A stretch of DNA of 64,000 bases from Streptomyces sp. CA-278952 (GTDB taxonomy: Bacteria; Actinomycetota; Actinomycetes; Streptomycetales; Streptomycetaceae). The stretch covers positions 2,728,001 through 2,792,000 of the forward strand of contig NZ_CP112880.1 in the NCBI RefSeq assembly GCF_028747205.1, written 5' to 3'. Under the pieces are notes generated by a model, which was not told the origin of the DNA, ran no database searches, and worked only from the letters and a program-made list of their open reading frames with translations. Below are positions 24,951 to 32,132 of this stretch, piece by piece. Position 1 is the first letter of the stretch, and the number at the start of each line of letters is the position of its first letter. Both the position numbers and the translations under genes were made by a program.

Positions 24951-26261
24951 CAGTTCGCGCACCTGCTGGACGCACAGCACGACGAACAGCAGCCCGGACA
25001 GGGCGAGCATCCCGTTGCTGAGCCATCCATTGCGCCATTCCCCGGGCGTACGGGAGGAGTTGAGCAGCCAGAGCAGGGTCAGTGCGAGGAACGGCATGAA
25101 GAACGCGCCGAGCACCCCGTAGGCGATGACCAGACCGAAGGGCTCGTCCAGCCAGAGCAGGGTCATCGGCGGGAAGGTCAGCCACAGGAGGTACGCGCGG
25201 AACGGCAGCGACCGCTGCCGACGCTCCGCGACACCCGGACCCTCGTGCCCCTCGTGCCCCTCGGTCTCCGCCGCACCGACCGCCGAAGCCCGGAACCGCT
25301 CCACGAAGTCGGCGAACATCAGGCTGACCCCGTGCCAGACGCCGATCAGCGACGAGAACGACGTGGCGAAGAAGCCCACCAGGAAGAGCTTGGCGGTGCC
25401 CGCGCCGAAACGGTCCTCCAGCACCTTGCCCAGGTCGATCAGCCCGCGGTCGCCGGAGGTGAGGGCGACCTGCGAGGCGTGCAGCAGCTCGGCGCCGACG
25501 ATGAGCATCGCCACGACGAAGACCCCGGTGGTGATGTAGGCGACCCGGTTGTCGAGCCGCATCACCTTCATCCAGGAGGAGTTGCTCCAGCCCTTGGCGT
25601 TGACCCAGTACCCGTACGCGGCCATGGTGATCGTGCCGCCGACGCCGCCGATCAGCCCGAGGGTGTAGAGGAGCGAGCCGTCCGGGAGCACGGGCAGCAG
25701 CCCGGCGAAGGAGGCCCCGACGTCCGGCACGACGCGGGCGGCCACGTAGACGACCACCACGAACATGATGCCGATCAGGACCGTCATGACCTTCTCGAAG
25801 ACGGCGTACCGGTTGAACCAGACGAAGGCCAGCCCGATCAGCCCGGTGACGATCGCCCAGAACTTCAGCCCGGGACCGTCGGGGAACAGTGCCACGATGG
25901 GCAGGGCGCTGGAGGACATGGCCGTCGCCCCGTAGATGAAGCCCCAGAGCACGACGTAGACCGCGAAGTACACCGTGGTCCAGGGGCCCAGGCTGCGCCA
26001 GCCGTCGAAGAGCGTCCGGCCGGTCGCCAGATGCCAGCGGCCGGCCGCCTCGGCGAGCGAGATCTTGACGACGCAGCCGATCACCGCCGCCCACATCAGG
26101 GTGTATCCGAACTTGCTGCCCGCGATCAGCGTCGCGACCAGGTCGCCGGCCCCGACCCCGGTCGCCGCGACGACGATGCCGGGGCCGATGTACTTCCAGC
26201 TGGACTTACGTGGTCGGGAGGCCGGCTCCCCTGTCCCTGTGGTTGCGCTTGTCTCCGCCAT
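24942..26261 (-). CDS. NRAMP-superfamily transporter lacking canonical metal-binding motifs
   Basis: A 439-residue membrane protein with about eleven helices. The opening (YIGPGIVVAATGVGAGDLVAT) and the sixth-helix region (GTITMAAYGYWVNAKG) align with helices 1 and 6 of NRAMP transporters. However, the DPGN motif reads as GAGD and MPH is absent (AAYGY). NRAMP relatives with altered motifs include magnesium and aluminium transporters, so divalent manganese or iron transport should not be assumed. A cytoplasmic loop with HEGHEGPG lies near 340. ATG 26261 is chosen; a shorter upstream extension is possible. The gene stands alone. Confidence 0.82.
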   Translation of the reverse strand: MAETSATTGTGEPASRPRKSSWKYIGPGIVVAATGVGAGDLVATLIAGSKFGYTLMWAAVIGCVVKISLAEAAGRWHLATGRTLFDGWRSLGPWTTVYFAVYVVLWGFIYGATAMSSSALPIVALFPDGPGLKFWAIVTGLIGLAFVWFNRYAVFEKVMTVLIGIMFVVVVYVAARVVPDVGASFAGLLPVLPDGSLLYTLGLIGGVGGTITMAAYGYWVNAKGWSNSSWMKVMRLDNRVAYITTGVFVVAMLIVGAELLHASQVALTSGDRGLIDLGKVLEDRFGAGTAKLFLVGFFATSFSSLIGVWHGVSLMFADFVERFRASAVGAAETEGHEGHEGPGVAERRQRSLPFRAYLLWLTFPPMTLLWLDEPFGLVIAYGVLGAFFMPFLALTLLWLLNSSRTPGEWRNGWLSNGMLALSGLLFVVLCVQQVRELPW

Positions 26262-26387
26262 GCCGATCAAGGAAGCGTAATCGGCGGGACAGCACAAGGG
26301 GCGCGCACGGAACCGGCACACACGGGGAGGGGGAACGACCCCGTGTGTGCCGGTTCGCCAAGGGCTGTCCCGCCTGTCCCGGCGGGA

Positions 26388-27863
26388 TCAGATGACCAGG
26401 CTGAGCAGCGCCGCGACGACGAAGCCCGCGACCGAGAGCACCGTCTCCAGGACGGTCCAGGACTTCAGGGTGTCGCGCTCGCTGATGCCGAAGTACTTCG
26501 ACACCATCCAGAAGCCGCCGTCGTTCACGTGCGAGGCGAAGATCGAGCCCGCCGAGATCGCCATGATGATCAGCGCGAGGTGGGGCTGGGACAGGCCCTG
26601 GCCCTCGACCAGCGGGACCACGATGCCGGCCGTCGTGACGATCGCGACGGTGGCCGAGCCCTGGGCGACGCGCAGGACGACCGAGATCAGCCAGGCGAGC
26701 AGGATGACCGGCAGGCCGACGTCGTTGAAGGTGTCGGCCAGCGCGTCGGCGATACCGCTGCCCTTGAGGACCGCGCCGAAGATGCCGCCCGCGCCGACCA
26801 CCAGCAGGATGTTGCCGACGGGCTTGAGCGAGGACGTGGAGACCGATTCCAGGGACTTGCGGGACCAGCCGCGCCGGATGCCCAGCAGGTAGTACGCGAG
26901 GAACAGGGCGATCGTCAGGGCGACGAACGGGTTGCCGAAGAACTCGACCACCGAGCGGAGCGTGGAGGGGTCCAGGGCGATGGAGGAGAACGTCGCGGCG
27001 AGGATCAGGATCAGCGGGGTGCCGATGATCGCGAGGACCGTGCCGAGCGGGACCGGCTTCTCGTGCGGGGTGACCCCGGCGGCGCGCTGTTCGGCGGCGA
27101 CGGCGGCCTTGGCCTCCGCGGCGGCCTCCACCATGTCCTGCGGTACGTCGACGAAGATCCGCTTGCCGATCCAGGCGGCGTACGCCCAGGCGGCGATGAC
27201 CGACGGGATGCCGACGACGACGCCCATCAGGATGACCCAGCCGAGCGAGACGTTGAAGAGTCCGGCGGCGGCCACCGGCCCCGGGTGCGGCGGCAGGAAC
27301 GCGTGGGTCATCGACAGACCCGCCAGCAGCGGCATCGCGTAGAGCAGGATCGATTTTCCGGAGCGCTTGGCGGCGGCGTACACGATCGGCGCGAGGACGA
27401 AGATGCCGACGTCGAAGAAGACCGGGATGCCGAAGACGAGGCCCGTCATTCCCATGGCGAGCGGGGCGCGCTTCTCGCCGAAGGCGTTCAGCAGGCGTGC
27501 GCTCAGCACCTCCGCTCCGCCGGACACTTCGAGGATCGCGCCGAGCATGGTGCCGAGCCCGATGATGATCGCGACGTGGCCGAGGATGCCGCCCATGCCG
27601 GACTCGATGACCGAGACGGCGGCGGATTTCTGCACGGTGCCGAAGAGTTCGGTGACCGAGAGTCCGGCGCTGAGGCCGACGGCTATGGAGACCGCGAGCA
27701 GGGCGACGAACGGCTGGAGTCTGACCTTGATGATCAGGAAGAGCAGGAGGGCGATGCCGAGGGCGGCGATGGTCAGCAGTCCGGCGGTGCCGTCGATCAG
27801 GAGGAGCAGGCCACCGGTGTGCGGTGGCGCCTCGACCGGCGGCGGGGTGGCGGCGAGCAGCAT
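26388..27863 (-). CDS. GntP-family permease (gluconate or D-serine/DsdX type)
   Basis: A 491-residue proton symporter of the GntP family with about twelve helices. Signature segments are GLGTMLGAILEVSGGAEVL, FGIPVFFDVGIFVL, MTHAFLPPHPGPVAAAG and ASHVNDGGFWMV. GntP members carry gluconate and related acids, and DsdX members carry D-serine. The neighbours (RidA, D-amino-acid deaminase, N-acyl-D-amino-acid deacylase) make D-serine or a similar D-amino acid a good candidate, while the PfkB kinase is compatible with a sugar acid. ATG 27863 has a GGAG site; an upstream start at 27905 is less likely. It is the last gene of the minus arm, 345 bp after ridA. Confidence 0.9.
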   Translation of the reverse strand: MLLAATPPPVEAPPHTGGLLLLIDGTAGLLTIAALGIALLLFLIIKVRLQPFVALLAVSIAVGLSAGLSVTELFGTVQKSAAVSVIESGMGGILGHVAIIIGLGTMLGAILEVSGGAEVLSARLLNAFGEKRAPLAMGMTGLVFGIPVFFDVGIFVLAPIVYAAAKRSGKSILLYAMPLLAGLSMTHAFLPPHPGPVAAAGLFNVSLGWVILMGVVVGIPSVIAAWAYAAWIGKRIFVDVPQDMVEAAAEAKAAVAAEQRAAGVTPHEKPVPLGTVLAIIGTPLILILAATFSSIALDPSTLRSVVEFFGNPFVALTIALFLAYYLLGIRRGWSRKSLESVSTSSLKPVGNILLVVGAGGIFGAVLKGSGIADALADTFNDVGLPVILLAWLISVVLRVAQGSATVAIVTTAGIVVPLVEGQGLSQPHLALIIMAISAGSIFASHVNDGGFWMVSKYFGISERDTLKSWTVLETVLSVAGFVVAALLSLVI

Positions 27864-28005
27864 GGGGACTCCGGTGGTGCTGGAGGGCAGGGGGGAGCGC
27901 GGCACGGCGCCCCCGGGGAGCGGGGCGCCGTGCCGTACGGCGTGCTGGAGCGGTCCTGCGGGTGGGGCGAAGCGATCAGCGGGGGCCTGCGATCAGGGGG
28001 CGGGG

Positions 28006-28216
28006 GTCGGCGGGCCGGGGCGGTCGGCGGGCCGGGGCAGTCGGCCGACCGAAGGGGTCGGCCGACCGAGGGGACGGCGTGGCCGGGGTGGTCAACTGAC
28101 CGAGATGGTCAGCGGGCCCGGGTGGTCAGCGGACCGAGTGGTCAACTGACCGAGTGGTCGGCGGACCCGGGTGGTCGGCGGACCGAGTGGTCGGCGGACC
28201 CGGGTGGTCAGCTGAG
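28006..28216. repeat. Tandem 16-17 bp dyad units between gntP-like and ridA genes
   Basis: About twelve units of the form TGGTC(A/G)(A/G)C(T/G)GACCGAG occupy most of the 345-bp gap; each has internal two-fold symmetry (GGTC...GACC). The last unit overlaps the ridA stop codon (28208-28210). They could form hairpins that attenuate expression of the downstream permease gene, or bind a protein. Confidence 0.85.
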
Positions 28217-28618
28217 CACCGCGAGGGCGTCGATCTCGATGAGCAGACCCTTGGGCAGGCCGACGTAGACCGTCGTGCGGGCCGAGGGGGCCTCCTTGAG
28301 GTTCTGCTCGGAGAAGTACGTGTTGTAGATCTCGTTCATCTCCGCGAAGTGGTCCACGTCCGTGAGGTAGACGCGCATCATCATCACGTCGTCCCAGCTC
28401 GCGCCGCCCTCCTCCAGGATCGCCTTGACGTTGGCGAAGGTCTGGAGGGTCTGCTCGCGGAGCGTGGGGCCGGCGGGCGTCGGGGCCTGGCCCTCCACGG
28501 CAGGGAGGAAGCCGACCTGGCCGGCGACCTGGAGGATGTTCCCCTTCTTCACGCCGTGCGAGAACTTCGCGGGCGGCGCGGTGTGGGTGGAGGGGGTGAG
28601 GGCGGTCTTCTCGGTCAT
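28208..28618 (-). CDS. ridA: RidA-family enamine/imine deaminase
   Basis: A 136-residue RidA (YjgF/YER057c/UK114) protein that hydrolyses 2-aminoacrylate and other reactive enamines made by PLP enzymes. The key Arg114 is in SARTTVYVGLPKG and the terminal IEIDALAV strand carries the conserved Glu. It begins six bases after the iclR gene ends. In this operon its natural partner is the divergent D-serine/D-threonine deaminase-like enzyme, whose product would be such an enamine. Length is normal for the family. Confidence 0.92.
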   Translation of the reverse strand: MTEKTALTPSTHTAPPAKFSHGVKKGNILQVAGQVGFLPAVEGQAPTPAGPTLREQTLQTFANVKAILEEGGASWDDVMMMRVYLTDVDHFAEMNEIYNTYFSEQNLKEAPSARTTVYVGLPKGLLIEIDALAVLS

Positions 28619-28624
28619 GGCTGA

Positions 28625-29383
28625 TCAGGCTTTCTTGGGTCGGGTGGTGCCGGAGTACTCCCGGCTGATGGTCTCGGCGGTGCGCCGGACCAGCGGGAGC
28701 AGGGTGAGGAGTTCCTCGGCCGTGACGACCACATTGGGTGCGGACACCGACATGGCCGCGACGACCCGCCCGTCCGCGCCGCGAATGGGGGCGCCGATGC
28801 AGTTGATGGACTCCTCGTGGCCACCGAGGTCGGTGGCCCATCCCTGTTCGCGGACGACGGCGAGCTCCTTGAGGAACGCGGCGGCGTTGGGCGTCGAACG
28901 GGACGTGTACATGGGGTAGTCGAGCTTCTCGGCGATGACGCGCCGCTCGGGCTCGGTGAGGTCGGCCAGCAGCAGCTTGGCGACGGCCGCGACAGTGATC
29001 GCGACGGGCTTGCCGATCCGTGAGTACATCCGGACCGGGTAGCGACTCTCGACCTTGTCGATGTAGAGGACTTCCTGCTCCTCGTACACGGCGAGGTGGA
29101 CGGTGTGCCCGCACCGGTCGTTCAGCGCGATCAGGTGGGAGTGGGCGATCTCGCGTACGTCGAGGTTCTCGACGGCCTCCTGCGCGAGCGCGAAGAGCCG
29201 GGCGCCGAGGCGGTAGCGCTGGTCCTCCTGGCGGTAGACGAGGCCGTGCTCGTGGAGCGTACGCAGCAGACGCAGCGCCGTGGACTTGTGGACCCCGAGC
29301 CGCTCGGCGACCTGGCCGAGGTCGGCGGGCCCCTGGGCGAGCAGCGGCAGGATGCTGAGTGCCCGGTCGACGGTCTGGCTCAT
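28625..29383 (-). CDS. IclR-family transcriptional regulator
   Basis: A 252-residue regulator with an N-terminal winged helix (DLGQVAERLGVHKSTALRLL) and the IclR effector domain. The latter includes HSHLIALNDRCGHTVHLAVYEE, VYIDKVES-like strands and GCHEESINCIGAPIRG-type motifs (here GHEESINCIGAPI). IclR proteins bind small metabolites and act as repressors or activators at short palindromes. The ATG overlaps the kinase stop (ATGA). The dyad at 30708-30724 between the divergent arms is a good candidate operator. The effector is probably an intermediate of the pathway. Confidence 0.93.
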   Translation of the reverse strand: MSQTVDRALSILPLLAQGPADLGQVAERLGVHKSTALRLLRTLHEHGLVYRQEDQRYRLGARLFALAQEAVENLDVREIAHSHLIALNDRCGHTVHLAVYEEQEVLYIDKVESRYPVRMYSRIGKPVAITVAAVAKLLLADLTEPERRVIAEKLDYPMYTSRSTPNAAAFLKELAVVREQGWATDLGGHEESINCIGAPIRGADGRVVAAMSVSAPNVVVTAEELLTLLPLVRRTAETISREYSGTTRPKKA

Positions 29384-30609
29384 GGTGTGCGTACCTCCTC
29401 GGCGGCCCGGTCGGCTGCGGTCCAGCCGGGGCCGAGACGAAGTCTCCCCCAGCCCTCGTCGTCGAGGGCCACGAGGCGGTCGGCGTGGTCGCGGGCGGGC
29501 GGGTCGGTGAGGTCGCCGGGGACGGTGAGGACGGCGGCGGCCATGAGGTGCCCGTGCCGGACCCGGTCCCGCACGGGCAGCCCGCGCAGGGTGGCGGAGA
29601 GGAACCCGGCGGCGAACGCGTCCCCGGCCCCGACGGCGGCCACGACGTCGACGCGGAGGGCGGGGACGAGAGTGACGGTGTCGGCGGCGGACTCGGCCCC
29701 GCCGGCACCCGTCGAGCCTGCCCCGGCGGCATTCCCGGCCCCGCCGCCCTCCGCGGAGCGCGAGGCCGGGGCATTCTCAGCCACTCCGCCCTCCGCGGAG
29801 CGCGAGGCCGGGGCATTCTCAGCCCCTCCGGCGATTGAGGAGCGGGGTCCGGGGCGGAGCCCCGAGGCGAACACCGTCGCGCCCGCGCTCCCCCGCTTCA
29901 CGACGACCACGGCCGGCTCCGGCAGCGCCGCCCGGATCGCCTCCGCGCCGACGATCCCCCACGCCTCCTCCGCCTCGTCCTCGCCGACGAACACGAGGTC
30001 GGAGCGGCGGGCCAGCTCCAGCAGCACGGACGCGTCCGCGTCGCCGCCCCGCCACAGATGCGGCCGGTGGTTCACGTCGAACGACACCAACGGGCGCCCC
30101 GGCCGCGCGGCCGTCAGCTCCCGCAGCAGCGCCAGGCAGTCGGCGGACAGCGCGGCCGTGATCCCGGACAGGTGCAGGACGCGGCCCGCGAGGAGGTCCT
30201 CGTACGGCACGTTGTCCGGGGACATCGCGGAGGCGGCGGACCCGGCCCGGTAGTAGGCGACCTCGTGGGTGTCGGTCCCGCGGTCCGTCGCCGTGCGGAA
30301 GTAGATGCCGGTCGGACGGACCGGGTCCCGGCGGACGGCCGAGGTGTCGACCCCGTACGACGCGATCGTCTCGACGAGGTGGTCGCCGAAGCCGTCCGCG
30401 CCGACCCGTCCGACCCAGGCCGCCCGGTGCCCGGCGGCGGCGAGCGCGCAGGCCACGTTGGACTCGGCGCCGCCGATCCCGCGCCCGAAGGAGGGCACGT
30501 CGGCGAGGCGGCCGGGCTGCGAGGGCAGGAACGTCACCATGGACTCACCGAGACAGACGACATCGGTGCTCGTGGCGGCGTCGGCCGTCCCTGCTGCGGG
30601 TCCGGGCAC
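29380..30609 (-). CDS. PfkB-family sugar kinase with an internal repeat insertion
   Basis: A 409-residue ribokinase-like enzyme, probably 2-keto-3-deoxygluconate-kinase-like. The N-terminal motif GRGIGGAESNVACALAAAG binds sugar, DVNHRPHLW is typical of KDG kinases, and GAGDAFAAGFL (about 327-337) holds the catalytic Asp and anion hole. Between VVVKRGSAGATVFASG and that motif lie about 55 extra residues (about 251-307) made from a duplicated ENAPASRSAEGG unit, encoded by dispersed-repeat-like DNA. GTG 30609 is preferred to GTG 30624 because AGGAG lies seven bases before it. The gene opens the minus-strand operon. Confidence 0.86.
   Translation of the reverse strand: MPGPAAGTADAATSTDVVCLGESMVTFLPSQPGRLADVPSFGRGIGGAESNVACALAAAGHRAAWVGRVGADGFGDHLVETIASYGVDTSAVRRDPVRPTGIYFRTATDRGTDTHEVAYYRAGSAASAMSPDNVPYEDLLAGRVLHLSGITAALSADCLALLRELTAARPGRPLVSFDVNHRPHLWRGGDADASVLLELARRSDLVFVGEDEAEEAWGIVGAEAIRAALPEPAVVVVKRGSAGATVFASGLRPGPRSSIAGGAENAPASRSAEGGVAENAPASRSAEGGGAGNAAGAGSTGAGGAESAADTVTLVPALRVDVVAAVGAGDAFAAGFLSATLRGLPVRDRVRHGHLMAAAVLTVPGDLTDPPARDHADRLVALDDEGWGRLRLGPGWTAADRAAEEVRTP
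29744..29866 (-). repeat. 42-bp direct repeats plus a dispersed-repeat-like segment inside the PfkB kinase gene
   Basis: Two near-identical 42-bp units (29744-29785, 29786-29827) are followed by a segment reading CCTCCGGCGATTGAGGAG and GGGGTCCGGGGCGGAGCCCC (to about 29866). The latter resembles a palindromic intergenic repeat that is common in Streptomyces genomes. Everything keeps the reading frame. Confidence 0.8.
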
Positions 30610-30707
30610 TGGAGGGCTCCTCACTGATCGGCGTGCGGGCCGGTGGTCACCATTGACCGGGCATCGGCTCGGATGTTAGACAGCGTTGAGCGATATACGC
30701 AATGGGT

Positions 30708-30724
30708 GTTGCATATGTTGCAAC
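30708..30724. promoter_or_regulatory. Dyad operator between divergent D-amino-acid genes (candidate IclR site)
   Basis: GTTGCATATGTTGCAAC has perfect 5-bp arms GTTGC/GCAAC around seven bases; a second half-site pair GCAA-N6-TTGC overlaps on the left (30699-30712). Such TTGCA...TGCAA dyads are typical of IclR-family operators. On the minus strand, TTGCGT and TAACAT with an 18-base spacer could be the promoter of the kinase operon. The site would also control the plus-strand deaminase gene. Confidence 0.65.
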
Positions 30725-30743
30725 GAACTTCGAGGAGCTCCCC

Positions 30744-32081
30744 TTGGCAGCCGAACGCCCCACCGGCCACACCGCCGCCCCCGCGCCTTCCGCCCCCGGC
30801 GTCTCCCCCGCGTCCCTGGCGTCCGGCCTCGCCGACGAACGCGTCGACCACCGCTTCAAGGCCCTGCCGCCGGACGCGGAGGGCCTGACGGTCGGGGCGC
30901 TGGCCGCCGAACGCCGCAACCTCTTCACCGGCGGGTTCACCACCCCCGTCCTCGCCCTCTCCGCCGAGTCGGTGGCCCACAACCTCGACCTCCTGGAGAC
31001 GTACGCCGAGCGCCACGGCCTCGCGTTCGCCCCGCACGGCAAGACGTCCATGTCCCCGCAGCTCTTCGTGGACCAGCTGAAGCGCGGCGCGTGGGGCATC
31101 ACGGCGGCCGTGCCCCACCAGGCCCGGGTCTACCGGGCGTACGGCATCGGGCGGATCTTCCTCGCCAACGAGCTGGTCGACGCCGTCGCCCTGCGCTGGC
31201 TGGCCGGCGAAATGACCGCCGACCCGGGGTTCCGCTTCGTCTGTTACGTCGACTCCGTGCGCGGCGTCGAGCTGATGGAGACGGCCCTCGGCGCGGCGGG
31301 CGCCACCCGCCCGGTCGACGTGGTCGTGGAGCTGGGCGCGGGCGTGGGCGCGCGCACCGGGGCCCGCACCGAGGCCGACTGCGCGGCGGTGGCCGACGCG
31401 GTGGCGGCGGCCGGTTCGCTGCGGCTGGTGGGCGTCGCCGGGTACGAGGGCGAGGTGCCGGACGCCTCCCCCGAGCGGGTACGGGAGTGGCTGCGGCGAC
31501 TCGTCGGGCTCGCGGCCGACTTCGACGCGGCCGGCCGGTTCTCCGGCGCCGAGGAGATCGTCGTCAGCGCGGGCGGCAGCGCCTGGTTCGACGCGGTCGC
31601 GGACGCCTTCGCGGAGATCCCCGAACTGAGCGCCCCGGTGCTGAAGTTGCTCCGCTCCGGCGCGTACGTCTCGCACGACGACGGGCACTACAAGCACCTC
31701 ACCCCGTTCAACCGCGTCCCCGAGGAGGGGGCGCTGGAGCCCGCCTTCCGCCTCTGGGCGCAGGTCGTCTCCCGCCCCTCCGGCGAGCAGGCGTTCCTGA
31801 ACGCGGGCAAGCGCGACGCGGCGTACGACCTCGATCTGCCCGAGGCGCAGGTGGTCCGCTCCGGCCGGGACGGCTCGGTCAGGACCGCCACCGGGGTCAC
31901 GGTCACCGGCCTCTCCGATCAGCACACCTGGGTGCGCACGGAGGCGGGCACGGAGCTGGAGGTGGGCGACTGGGTCGGCATGGGTCTCTCGCACCCCTGC
32001 ACCAGTTTCGACAAGTGGCAGCTGATCCCGCTGGTCACGGCGGACGGCACGGTCACCGACTACATCCGCACGTTCTTCTAG
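30744..32081 (+). CDS. PLP-dependent D-amino-acid deaminase (D-serine/D-threonine dehydratase-like)
   Basis: A 445-residue fold-III PLP enzyme. Lys100 in FAPHGKTSM forms the Schiff base, and the alanine-racemase-like barrel is followed by a D-serine dehydratase-like domain. Its GMGLSHPCTSFDKW segment supplies the His and Cys that bind a metal in eukaryotic-type D-serine dehydratases. It would convert D-serine or D-threonine to 2-oxoacid and ammonia via an enamine. The start is TTG 30744 with GAGGAG six bases before it; ATG 30702 lies inside the operator dyad and is rejected. Its partner gene follows 51 bp downstream. Confidence 0.87.
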   Translation: MAAERPTGHTAAPAPSAPGVSPASLASGLADERVDHRFKALPPDAEGLTVGALAAERRNLFTGGFTTPVLALSAESVAHNLDLLETYAERHGLAFAPHGKTSMSPQLFVDQLKRGAWGITAAVPHQARVYRAYGIGRIFLANELVDAVALRWLAGEMTADPGFRFVCYVDSVRGVELMETALGAAGATRPVDVVVELGAGVGARTGARTEADCAAVADAVAAAGSLRLVGVAGYEGEVPDASPERVREWLRRLVGLAADFDAAGRFSGAEEIVVSAGGSAWFDAVADAFAEIPELSAPVLKLLRSGAYVSHDDGHYKHLTPFNRVPEEGALEPAFRLWAQVVSRPSGEQAFLNAGKRDAAYDLDLPEAQVVRSGRDGSVRTATGVTVTGLSDQHTWVRTEAGTELEVGDWVGMGLSHPCTSFDKWQLIPLVTADGTVTDYIRTFF

Positions 32082-32132
32082 AGCCGCGGGCCCGAGACAT
32101 CCCTGCCCCCTCCCCGATCGGAAAGGCGACCC

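Noticed and set aside
28006..28216. CRISPR array
   Set aside because: The repeats are contiguous, short and degenerate, without unique spacers, and no cas genes are near. The same holds for the arrays at 683-821 and 24861-24950.
25245..28268. A plus-strand open frame of about 1000 codons
   Set aside because: It is antisense to the NRAMP-like and GntP genes, has no domain signature, and is rich in Asp/Arg/Gly/Gln repeats typical of shadow frames.
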